A DNA stretch of 31,553 bases from Chara braunii. Lineage: Eukaryota; Streptophyta; Charophyceae; Charales; Characeae. Of the stretch, positions 8,704-17,730 are shown one piece after another. The position numbers and the translations under genes are program-made. A model generated the notes under the pieces. The model searched no databases. It had not been told where the DNA came from and saw only the letters and a program-made list of their open reading frames with translations. Each line of letters starts with the position of its first letter. Position 1 is the first letter of the stretch. Location: assembly GCA_003427395.1 (NCBI GenBank), contig BFEA01000626.1, forward strand, positions 726,096-757,648, read 5' to 3'.

Positions 8704-8959
8704 GGAGGAGGAAGTGAATAGGGTGTCCTTCGCCGGAAGGATAACGTCGGTTATCCGGATAAGGTCAACAAGGTCTCTGGATGAACAAAGTTGTAGGCGT
8801 CTAGCTGAAGAAGCGATAGATCGGGAACGGTCAAAACTCTTGACGTTGGTGGTGACTGAAAGGCGGATAACTTATGATGTCATGGTTTGGTCGCAGGGAT
8901 GCCTGAAACACGAAGTAGAGAAGGACGAGACAGTCCAAGAGGCACGATCCCGCGCGTGA
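8684..8959 (+). CDS. Pre-gag ORF g, unknown protein (91 aa)
   Basis: The ATG at 8684 lies inside the end of ORF f in another frame (20-base overlap). The product is short and charged: an acidic start (EEEE), a strand with GRITSVIRIR, and Glu/Arg-rich helices. It shows faint resemblance to the start of ORF i (a G-x-K/R-I, then R, then D-E pattern), too weak to call homology. Its TGA (8957-8959) overlaps GTG at 8956-8958, which is in frame with ORF h. Confidence 0.5.
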   Translation: MPGAVTEEEEVNRVSFAGRITSVIRIRSTRSLDEQSCRRLAEEAIDRERSKLLTLVVTERRITYDVMVWSQGCLKHEVEKDETVQEARSRA

Positions 8960-9222
8960 GAGGAAGCGACGAAAAGGTTAACTCGCTTATTGAGATTTAC
9001 TTCGATCCAATAAACGATAAAGTAGTGGAGTTGGTGGATGGCTACAAGGAACGGTGCGGTTCTACCAATGAACAGGAGCTCCTTGCGCTTGAGGAGAGGG
9101 TGGAGGAATTGGCTCGAATTTACAAAGGAGAGAGGGAAAAAATAATAAACTGGACGGAAGAGTTTCTGGCGAGGAGAATAAGAGAGATCCGTAAAGAGAC
9201 TAGAGAGAGGAGGAATGACTAG
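8956..9222 (+). CDS. Pre-gag ORF h, unknown coiled-coil-like protein (about 88 aa)
   Basis: The frame is open further upstream, but the likely start is GTG at 8956, sharing GTGA with the stop of ORF g. An ancestral ATGA is one change away. The product is highly charged, with Glu/Arg/Lys-rich heptad-like helices between residues about 35 and 85, so a coiled coil is probable. It contains no catalytic motif known to me. Its stop TAG (9220-9222) overlaps the ATG of ORF i (9215) by eight bases. Confidence 0.5.
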   Translation: MRGSDEKVNSLIEIYFDPINDKVVELVDGYKERCGSTNEQELLALEERVEELARIYKGEREKIINWTEEFLARRIREIRKETRERRND

Positions 9223-9724
9223 TACCAGAGGGGTGGCCGGTAAATATCAGCTCATAGGGGGAGCGAAGATAGAAGGGTCCTTGGTGCGAGCAAGAATAGA
9301 AGCGATACATGATGAAAGATTGAACCAAGAGGAGGAAGCGAAATCTACTAGGGAAGTTGTTAGGGAGGCTAGGATATGCGCTATCTGGAAAGCGGTCGAC
9401 GAGCTTCAATTAGCCAAGATCGAGATTCACACGATACCGTTTGAAGGAGAGGAGTCTTACAGGGAGTGGAGAGAGACCATAGCTGAGGCAAAAATAAGAT
9501 TAAAGGAAGATGCAGGAGAGCCCGGAGAGCTTTCCAACGACATAGTGGACGGAGTCTCATTAAGAACTTTGGAGGCTAACTCGCGTTATTCAAAAGTTGT
9601 ACTGACCATTGCTTTAGTAGTTAGGGCTGAGGGAGAGGACGCCGACTTCGAAGCGTTACAATAAGTACTGGAGGGCTCGATCGAAAGAATCCTAATTGCC
9701 CTGAGGCGAGTATCTAAAAATTAG
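9215..9724 (+). pseudogene. Pre-gag ORF i, unknown protein, one nonsense codon
   Basis: ATG at 9215 overlaps the end of ORF h. The frame meets TAA at 9662-9664 but continues without another stop for 19 codons to TAG at 9722-9724, nine bases before the gag ATG. The TAA is therefore probably a late nonsense change, and the full product would be about 169 residues. It is rich in Glu, Arg and Ala, with long predicted helices and one strand region (SKVVLTIALVV) near residues 128-138. No domain is recognised. Confidence 0.55.
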
Positions 9725-9733
9725 TTAGGGAAG

Positions 9734-11288
9734 ATGGATGTTGAAGGAGCTTATTTAACTTCGATAAGGGGAGATGTGAAAACACAAGAATCAAGGACGA
9801 ATAACCCAGACAGGAAAATGGGTAAAAATGCAGCTAGTGACGCGGAGAGATTAAGGAGGGCTTTTAGAGAGTTAGAGAGTCGCGCCGAGGAGCTCGAAGG
9901 GCGAAGCTCCAAGAGCGAGGGCTGGAGGAAAGAGGTTTTGAATAGAGCTAGAGTGGCGAGGTTTACGGATACCGGAATAAGGGAACCTTATAGACAGACC
10001 CCAAGTGAGCCCTTACTCTATGGTGTACGCGCTAGGTTCCTATGTGTCTCCTTTCCTTGGGGCCCCGGCGTACCAATCTCCGACGCTGTCCGGGATCCAG
10101 ACGATCTTTACAGGGAAGAACGTCTCTGAGTTCATGGGAGGTACTGGAAATGGGGGGGAGTGTAGTGATCAGGAAATGATTGTAAACTTCCTCCACCATA
10201 CGGCCCCAAAGATAGATCGCGAAGTTAGGGACGCTATTCCAAACAGTGGTCGTTGGTTGACGTTTAGGGAGAGGGTCACTAGAATCTTCGCTTGTGACGA
10301 GGTCTCCTATTCGGTAGAAGATCTGAAAGAAATGAAAAGGGAGGAGGATGAGAGTTTGGTAGCGTTTGTGAGGAGATATGAAAAGGCCTCGAACCCATTG
10401 GTAGAAGGGAGGTTTATGGGAGAGCTCGAGAGGTTCGAGATATTCCTAGGATTTCTATCGTAAGAAAAGCGTGACAAGATTGTGCGGGATCTTCCCTCTA
10501 AGGTGATGTTTAGCCAAGTCAAAGTCTTGGCTCACGATACGGAAGGGCAAAGTGCAAAAGCACACCCCATAAAAGTTCTCGATAACCTAGGAAAGGGAGT
10601 GACTACGGGAAAGGGAGGAGGAATGCCTCAATATGACGATAGGAGGCCCGAAATTGAAGGAAAGGATATCATTACAAGCTCGCCTAGGAGAGGGGAGTTC
10701 GCTAGGAGCGACGGCGAGTGGAGGAAGGGAAGCCGAGGGGATTGGAAAAAGAACGATGGAGAGTGGGGAACCTCCAAGTGGTCCAACACTAAAGATAACA
10801 GGTGGAAGCCAAAGGATGAGATAGAGGCTAAGAGACCCGAAAGACGAGAGGAGGAAATGACGAAGGAGATAAAAGTCTTAAAGGCGGTGATGAAAAAGTT
10901 GCAAAATAACAGTTTGAAAAAGGAGGAGCCTCCTGCTCAGGCTGTTCCGCGGCCAGAGGGCTGGGAGAAAGGAGATCCTAGTCCGAGGCGGACCTGGAAT
11001 GATAAGGCGTGTATGTACTGTGGGGACGAGGACCACAGGAAGAGGGATTGCCAGACAATGTTGGATGCATTAAAGGAAGGTATCATTGAATTGGATGATA
11101 GGAAGTATGTGATGTGGGCTGATGAAGGGAAACCGGTGCCCTTCTTACCCTCGATGAAAATTAATGTGGATATTCGAAGAAGAAGAATGAATGCGGCGAA
11201 GGGGAAACAGACGCAGATGCCAGTGGCGGCTAAGGTTTCCCGAGTGACCTTCGAAGACGACTTAGGCGAATCGTCGGAGAGTCCATGA
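9734..11288 (+). pseudogene. gag: gag of Element 1 (capsid and nucleocapsid), one frameshift and one stop
   Basis: Gag forms the particle shell and binds the RNA. The N-terminal part (9734 to about 10005) is in one frame and holds a helical Glu/Arg-rich stretch. The rest is in another frame, so one indel lies near 9990-10010. The capsid-like helical region is about 10110-10500, interrupted by TAA at 10461-10463. Next comes a long Lys/Arg/Trp-rich linker, then one CCHC zinc knuckle, CMYCGDEDHRKRDC (CX2CX4HX4C, 11010-11051), with all metal ligands kept. The final stop TGA (11286-11288) is followed at once by an in-frame ATG. The knuckle and the following protease identify the gene. The capsid part alone would not have been diagnostic. 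Confidence 0.85.
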
Positions 11289-12689
11289 ATGAGGATTTCT
11301 TTCATTAAGCTTGAGGAAACGATGAATGATGACGAGGCCTACATATGTGCCCAAGGGGTGGGAGAGTCAAGCCACGGGAAAAAGGAGGACGTGGATCAGC
11401 CTATGACTGATGAGCAGGTAGAATCGCCCAAGTCATCCCTGTCCCCGAGGAAGAGGGGGCCTAAGAAGCTCCAGCTAAAGAGCACCCTGGACGAAGTAGA
11501 CCTGAGAGAGCCGTTGAGAATAGCAATGGACATGCCCATTCCCATTACTCTTAAGGAGTTTATAGCTGGGTGTGGTCTGGTGAAAGATGAACTAATAGGA
11601 ATGATGAAGAAAGCTAAGGTGCCGCTGGTGGAGACGACAACCTCTGGAGACCCAAAGGAGGAAGCAAAAGCCTCCGTCTTGATGGCCGAGAAAGGAAAGG
11701 AAGAGAGAGCGGAGACCGTTGAAGGCAAGGGCGACTACTTTTACGTCCTTGGCAGTGGGAAGCTAAACGCCACCGTGAATGGAGTGAGGATGGTGGCAAT
11801 AGTGGATGACGGGTCCGAGTCTACCGTCTGTGAAGATAAGGTAGCACGAGAGTTTGGGCTAGAGGTGGACAGGAGTGTAGCTATGACCATGGTGTCCGCC
11901 AATAAGCTAAGACAGTCGGCGCTTGGGGTGTGCCATAAGGCCAAGGTCGTGATAGTTGGAGTCGAGCCCACCGTGCCAGTTTTCACGGTGAAGCATTGTT
12001 CATCGGACCTAATCCTTGGGAAGACATGGCTAACGCGTGTCAACGCCACCACCGAGAACAAGCGGGATGGGAGCCAGACAGTCACCATAGACGGGCCCGA
12101 GAGCAGCAGGGTTACCCTAAAGACTGTGAACGAATTTGATAAACGTCACAAGGTCTCCTTACAAAATAGAGGCCGGTTAATGACCAGGAGTTGCCAAATG
12201 ATCCCTGAGGAACTTACCATAGGGCCCCACAGAGTAAACGGGAGAAGGATTGAGGTAGAAGATCTAGAGGACAAATATGCGGTAGACGGGACAGCTTACT
12301 CAAAAGAAAGCGATGATGATGAGTTTGGAGGAATCCCCCCACACGGCGGGGGGAAGAGATACAAAACTGTAGCCCAGAAAGTTAAACCTGCTGCAGTAAG
12401 CCGTGTCAGAACCGGGGAGCTAGGGATTACTGAGGAGGAAATTACTCAGATGATCAAAGAACGAAAGGCCACAGTAGGGCAGAGAATCACCGAAGATAGA
12501 TTGAACGGGATGGATATAGGGGATGGGAATATAACTAAGGAGGAGAGAGAACTAATAATAGAGACATTAAGGGCGTGCGATAAGGCGGTAGCCTTCTGCG
12601 ACGCGGAGAGAGGACGAATAGACCCGCGGTATGCTAAACCCGCAAGGACCTATACAGTCCCGCACGTTCCGGGGAATGACGCAGGGTGA
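11289..12689 (+). CDS. pro: Protease ORF of Element 1 (466 aa, retropepsin-like)
   Basis: An aspartic protease cuts the element's polyproteins. The ORF is intact and lies in the same frame as gag, separated only by TGA. The first 150 residues are a charged linker. The catalytic strand is IVDDGSEST (VDDGS at 11802-11816), with Asp-Asp-Gly-Ser where retropepsins usually have Asp-Ser/Thr-Gly-Ala/Ser. The second hallmark, ILGKTWL (ILG at 12012-12020), is present. The remaining 220 residues are a linker that leads into RT, ending in a Tyr/Pro-rich stretch like those before gypsy RT. The stop overlaps GTG at 12686, in frame with RT. Separate translation or stop readthrough are both possible for the gag-pro step. 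Confidence 0.8.
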   Translation: MRISFIKLEETMNDDEAYICAQGVGESSHGKKEDVDQPMTDEQVESPKSSLSPRKRGPKKLQLKSTLDEVDLREPLRIAMDMPIPITLKEFIAGCGLVKDELIGMMKKAKVPLVETTTSGDPKEEAKASVLMAEKGKEERAETVEGKGDYFYVLGSGKLNATVNGVRMVAIVDDGSESTVCEDKVAREFGLEVDRSVAMTMVSANKLRQSALGVCHKAKVVIVGVEPTVPVFTVKHCSSDLILGKTWLTRVNATTENKRDGSQTVTIDGPESSRVTLKTVNEFDKRHKVSLQNRGRLMTRSCQMIPEELTIGPHRVNGRRIEVEDLEDKYAVDGTAYSKESDDDEFGGIPPHGGGKRYKTVAQKVKPAAVSRVRTGELGITEEEITQMIKERKATVGQRITEDRLNGMDIGDGNITKEERELIIETLRACDKAVAFCDAERGRIDPRYAKPARTYTVPHVPGNDAG

Positions 12690-13444
12690 AGTGTGCCCAG
12701 AAGGAAAAGGAGATGATAGTAAACTTCCTGAAGGAGAAAATCAGAACGTTCGTGGCAGAACCGTGTGAGAGCGCCTATGCGAACAGATGGTTCTTCATAC
12801 GAAAATCGAACGGAAAGCTACGGTGGATACAAGATCTGCAAAAGACTAATAAAGTCACGGTTAGAGACGTCGGGTCCATTCCAAATGCAGATCTCTTATC
12901 CTAAGGGTCAGCCGGACGTTCGATTTACTCGGTCTGCGACCTTTTCTCAGGCTACGACGAGATTCCACTTGACTATAGAGACCGACACCTGACTGCGATG
13001 CACACCCCATTAGGATTAATCCAGATGATGGTGGTACCGATGGGATGGACAAATGGCGTCGCTGTTTTTCAAAGAGCAATGGTGGCGGTTCTAGGAGAGC
13101 TTATACCAAATTTGGTGGAAGTTTTCCTGGATGACTTCCCAATCAAAGGGCCGCTTGAGATGGATGAGACGGAGGTGATGCCTGGAGTGAGGAAGTTCGT
13201 CGCAACTCACGCCGAGGACATTAAGAAGGTGTTAGTAAAGCTAGAGGACACTAATCTCACAGTGAGTGGAACCAAAAGTAGATGGGCAGTATCTTCCATT
13301 AAGATCTTGGGATATATTTGTGACAGAAATGGCAGGCGACCGGACCTTGCAAAGCTAAAAAAACTTATGAGCCCACCCCGCTCTGATATATCACCGACAT
13401 ACGTCAGTTCCTGGGAGTGGTCGGATTTTGGAAGAATTTCATAA
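12686..13444 (+). pseudogene. Reverse transcriptase of Element 1, one in-frame stop
   Basis: RT copies element RNA into DNA. The frame starts at GTG overlapping the protease stop and is broken once by TAA at 12902-12904. Motifs follow the gypsy order: RWFFIRKSNGKLRWIQDLQ, SVCDLFSGYDEIPL, MHTPLGLIQMMVVPMGWTNG, then the catalytic VFLDDFPIKG (FLDD at 13124-13135), then the thumb ending KILGYICDRNGR. The catalytic box is FxDD instead of the usual YxDD. Both aspartates remain. The correct frame leaves this ORF near 13385 by an indel and continues into RNase H. Confidence 0.88.
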
Positions 13445-14025
13445 AAGGGTATGCTGAGAAGGCGGAACCTCTGAGGAGATTGGTGTGAAAAGGGGTGGAA
13501 TGGAAATGGACTGATGAACAGGAGGGTGCAGTAAGAATATTGAAAGAAGAGTTTAAGGAAGGAGGACAGGTCTTAGGAGTTCCTTATTTCGAGGATGAGG
13601 AGAAGTGATCGTTTGTGGCATGTACGGACGCAGGGCCTGCCTCCATTGGCGGAGTCTTTGTGGTATGTACGACCGTTTGTGGTATGTACGGACGCAGGTA
13701 AGGAAAGGCCTCTCAGATTTTAGAGTAAGACCTTGAACACCACCGAGAGGAACTACTCGCAGTTTAAGAAAGAAGTTCTCGGGGTGCTGCATTGTTTGAA
13801 TGTCTTCCGACATTATATTTACGGACGAAGGTTCGTACTGCGGGTCGACCCGACAGCGGTCGCGACTGTGTTATAAAAAGATTTCTCGTTGACCGACCCT
13901 ACAATTACTAGATGGCTCATGCACATAAGGATGTTTGACTATGTGGTGGAGCGAATATCCGATGCCAAGAATTCAGTTGCGGATGGCCTATCGCGAATTC
14001 CCCTAGAGGATGGAAACCTGGGGTC
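13385..14025 (+). pseudogene. RNase H domain of Element 1, degraded
   Basis: This part starts with the connection motif IRQFLGVVGFWKNFIKGYA and RNase H strand VACTDAGPASIGGV. Later come TERNYSQFKKEVLGVLHCL and GRRFVLRVDPTA, then VADGLSRIP at the end of the domain. TGA at 13486-13488 and 13606-13608 and TAA at 13874-13876 interrupt it. Around 13640-13700 the phrase TTTGTGG(C/T)ATGTACG occurs three times through local duplication, and this shifts the frame. The Asp of TDAG is the first RNase H catalytic residue. Confidence 0.82.
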
Positions 14026-15575
14026 GCCTGGAGGGGTTGACAAGTTTTTACAAATGGAGATAGGATCATTAAAGATGGAGCCTAGTACCAGTAGGGCTTC
14101 TCTGTTCCTAGAGAATCTTTACACCGGTAAGTATCATCGAATAGGGCGGTATCTCACAGGCGAAGTGGAGGCAGATGACAAGCTTAGGAAGGAGGCTCAA
14201 CAATATTGCCTCAGGGCGGGTCACCTCTTTAAGAGACCACCTAAGCACGGCATGCCGATGAGGGTAGTCTGTGATGAGGATGAGCGACAAGAAATAATAG
14301 CAGAACTCCACGACGGTATCGTTGGAGGGCATAGAGGAGTGAAGGGGACTTTTGAGAAGGTCAGGAACCTCTACTGGTGGCCTATACAGAGACGTGGAAT
14401 CCTACTGTCTGATGTGCATGGAGTGCCCGAAGAGGGCCGTGGTTAAGTATAAAGGGTCGTTGGTTCCCTCATATCCGACAGCCGCATGACAAAAAGTTCA
14501 CGTTGATTTAGTCAAGATGCCCAAGGGAGAAGGAGGGATGAACTACATCATGGATATCAGGGATGACCTGACGGGGTTCGTGGAAGCATGGGCGCTAAGG
14601 GAGAAGGACGGATGAACTACATCATGGATATCAGGGATGACCTGACGGGGTTCGTGGAAGCATGGGCGCTACGTCAGTGAATGCTTGATGGAGTATATCA
14701 CCCGGTACGGATGTGTTGGGAAGATCGTCATGGATAGAGGATCGGAGTTTATGGCTAAGGAAGTCCAGGATTTGCTCAAGAGAGCGGGAATCCGAGTGTC
14801 GTTATCCACGGTATACCACCCTCAAACTAACGCTCATGTAAGGAGGGGGCATCATTCTCTAGTAAATGCGCTTGCCAAATGGTGCGAAGGGAGGGAGAAG
14901 AAGTGGCCGAAGTATCTGAGATTCGCCGTCTGGGCAGATAATGTTACATTTCGATCGACCACTGGGTACCCGCCATACACTTTATGGTTCGGGAGGCATT
15001 GTCCTTTACCCATAGAATTTCGTATGGATTCCTTAACGAAGATTGATTGGGAAGAAGTGTCGACCAGGGAGCAGTTATTGGGCGCTAGGATTAAGCAGAT
15101 AGTTGAAACCCTCGAGGATAGCACCCTGGACGTTGTACAAAAGCTAAAAACCCAGAGGGAAAAGGAGAAGGAAAGATGGGACAAAAAACGTCGAGTCAGG
15201 CAGGATGGAATACCAGCGGAAAACCTGGTCTTACTCTACAACTCCGCTCTGGAGAGAACGTGGGCAGGAAAGCTAGCGAATAGATGGATGGGGCCCTACC
15301 GTGTGGTTAAGAGACTAGAAGGCGGAGCCTACCTGCTTCAGGAATTGGACGGGACTAGATGGAAGGAATCGGTGTCGGGAGCCCGCTTAAAAGTATTTAA
15401 AGATCGAAAAGAAACCACCCTATATCCGAAAAAGGTTAAGGAGAAGGAGGGGGTCCGCGAGAGATCAGAGAAGTCCAAAGAACCTGCGGAGGATCGTGAG
15501 TCCCTCACCTATGAAGTAGGAGAATCTTCTAAGAGATCCACGGAAAGGGGGCGAGAAAAAGTCTTAGGGGTCTGA
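14026..15575 (+). pseudogene. int: Integrase of Element 1, 74-bp duplication and lost catalytic Glu
   Basis: Integrase inserts the DNA copy into the host chromosome. The zinc-binding HHCC region has HDGIVGGHRG and, in a shifted frame, CMECPKR (about 14410-14440). The core has the first Asp in HVDLVKMP (14505-14507) and the second in VMDRGSEF (14733-14735). The third catalytic residue, expected 36 codons further, is AGG (Arg, 14841-14843) in HPQTNAHVRRGHHSL instead of Glu. A 74-bp tandem duplication (14523-14670) also breaks the frame. From 14685 the frame is open for 296 codons, with the GPY/F module NRWMGPYRVVKRL and a Lys/Glu-rich tail. No chromodomain is seen. Confidence 0.88.
14523..14670. 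repeat. 74-bp tandem duplication in integrase
   Basis: Bases 14523-14596 and 14597-14670 are nearly identical (one difference noticed, near 14534 against 14608). The unit spans the sequence coding MNYIMDIRDD and FVEAWAL. Because 74 is not a multiple of three it shifts the reading frame. Confidence 0.92.
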
Positions 15576-15920
15576 AATAGCCGATGAAAAGACACAAAGA
15601 AAAAGGGGCAAAAGATCTTAGAATCGGCTACCCTGAGACGGGAGAAGAAGTGCAAGGGTAAGGAAGCCATTAGAAGTATGTTAGTAGTTGATAAGGAAGA
15701 AAACGAACACTGCCGCGAGAAGAGACAACGGAGCGTCAAAAAACAATTAGGGGTCAAAAAGAGGATGATTAAGAAAAAGCGAGACAAGAAAAATAAGCAA
15801 GAGAAAAGGACCCGACGAAAGCGATAAGGACAATTTTGGGTTGATGGGTAGAGATTAGGAGTCAGCATTTTCTCCGTTCTCTTTTCTTGGTATACCAAGA
15901 TGGCTCGCCGGGGACGTCGA
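15576..15920. other. Purine-rich 3' untranslated stretch of Element 1
   Basis: A/G-rich on the + strand, with no stable ORF that I would accept in sense. It follows the integrase stop and leads into the polypurine tract. The opposite strand is open for 129 codons only because pyrimidine-rich DNA lacks stops. Confidence 0.6.
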
Positions 15921-15937
15921 GAATGGGGGGGGGGGGG
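15921..15937 (+). other. Polypurine tract of Element 1
   Basis: GAATG followed by twelve further G lies four bases before the 3' LTR. In LTR elements this tract resists RNase H and primes plus-strand DNA. The run of 13 G in all is unusually homogeneous, and the CTGC spacer before TGTCG is slightly long. Confidence 0.75.
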
Positions 15938-16015
15938 CTGCTGTCGGGCGGCTCCACTCTTATCATCTTATGTTGCCCTTTACTTCCTCGATAAGGACTC
16001 TTGGCAAGGGGCCGG

Positions 16016-16081
16016 CTCACTTACTTTACCAGCAGGGACCGCTACCAACTCACTTACTTTACCGGCAGGGACCGCTACCAG
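16016..16081. repeat. 33-bp tandem duplication unique to the 3' LTR
   Basis: The phrase CTCACTTACTTTACC(A/G)GCAG with the next bases occurs twice in a row here but once in the 5' LTR (near 795-827). It therefore arose after insertion of the element. Confidence 0.9.
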
Positions 16082-16781
16082 GATCCAGAAGTTATGCCTA
16101 CGGGACAACACCACGAGTACCGGTCGCAACATCTGGAAAGGATGGAACCATGGACATGGGAGGGAACATCCTTGCCTAGGAGAATACAGGCGTAAGCCGC
16201 GGACAAGTATGGAAAGACTACTGCAACAGGAAGATTGCCAAGGGCTCGGGGCAAAGGGCACTACCGTGAAGGACCAGAATCGCACCAAGGGTCGGCGAAA
16301 AGCCAGAGGGAAAAAGGCGTCGGGCCCTTGACGCAAAGCTTCGGACATCTCGAGCAATGGCAGCCTCCGACGTTACCACGAGTGACCAAATACCGGGAAC
16401 ACCTTGCATCGGGGACAATGGAGGCCGGCCTTTTCAGCAGGCCTTGGCGCCAAGGAAAAGAGGGTCCCGTCCTAAGGCTTGGAAATGGGCCTTATGGCCT
16501 AGAATTTCGGAGGGCCCCACAGGATTTTCCCCAAAGGTCCGGTACCACCTGTGAGTGGGGACCACCTAGGGCCAAATAGGGCCCGGGACAGGTTCGGGGA
16601 GAGCAGCGGTACCAGGGCGTTGCAAAAGGCCCGGTTCCCGACAAAAAGGCCCTCCTCGCTGAAAACTCTTAGAGGGTCCAAACAAGCTCGGGCACAGGCC
16701 CGGTACCGGGGCGCTGCAACTTGTTGGCAGCCCTGGGACACACGAGAGCAGGGGCACACTTCGAAAAAGGGCCCGACAAAG

Positions 16782-16789
16782 TATAAAAG
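16782..16789 (+). promoter_or_regulatory. TATA box of the 3' LTR
   Basis: TATAAAAG at the position equivalent to 1528-1535 in the 5' LTR. From here it could drive read-out transcription into the right flank, but nothing in the sequence shows that it does. Confidence 0.55.
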
Positions 16790-17513
16790 TTGAACCGGGC
16801 CCAGGACGGGGACACTTTGGGCATGCACGGACAGAGGAAGGAGGGACTTCTCCACGGACAGGGAGGCGGCGCACGGGTGCACTCGGGCGCAGTACCGTGG
16901 CCCATCAGGGCGCAAGGGCGCACACTCAGAGGACCCGCAACCACCTAAGCACAAGGGCCCACACACGCGGAAGCCGAGAATCATTGGGGCTCTAGGGAGC
17001 GCGCGGACGCAGCCCCACGGGCCATGAGAACGTGACGGCACACTGAAGATACACGAAACGGCTCGTTGAAGGGGCGCACTAGAGGACGCCGAGGGAGACA
17101 CTTCGTTGAGATATACAAGGGCGCTTTGGACGGAAATAAGGACACTCGAAGGGGGCGCTTTGAAGAGCCAAGGCGCACCCTAAGGGCACTTCGAAGGACT
17201 GGGCACATTGAAGAGGTACGTAGAGACACTCCGAGGAGCACGCAAGGGCGCACTCGAAGGGGGGCACCTCGAAGGGTGGGATACATCGAGAGGGCACAAC
17301 GAACGAGAACTTGGGACACTCAGGCGTTTGTTGACACATTAAAGGTCGAGGAGGCCGAAGAGGTACACGGGGACCGGGTGATTGAACGGGCGCGTCAAGG
17401 GTCAAGACTACCGAGTGGGTTCTAGTGGACCAGGTGGTTTTGAACGGATACATTGGAGATTGAGACGTCCAAAGAGGTGTTTGAGAGGCAGACCTCCCAA
17501 AGAAATACTTTGT

Positions 17514-17730
17514 GAGCCGGGCCTTCCGAAGAGGTACTTTGTGAACCGGGCCTTCCGAAGAGGTACATTCCGATCCGAGCCTTCCGAAGAGGTACTTTGT
17601 GAACCGGGCCTTCCGAAGAGGTACATTCCGATCCGGGCGTTCCGAAGAGGTACATTCCGAATAGGGCCTTCTGAAGGGGCACATTCTGGACCGAGCTTTC
17701 CTAACGAGTACATTCTGAACCGGGCCACCG
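17514..17730. repeat. 29-bp tandem repeat array in the 3' LTR
   Basis: Same array as at about 2290-2520, with core GGGCCTTCCGAAGAGGTAC and alternating tails. The antisense frame through it is open for 312 codons (17079-18017), which I attribute to the repeat composition. Confidence 0.85.

Noticed and set aside
15509-15898. Antisense ORF of 129 codons after integrase
   Set aside because: Complement of a purine-rich tract; Phe/Ser/Leu low-complexity product without motif.
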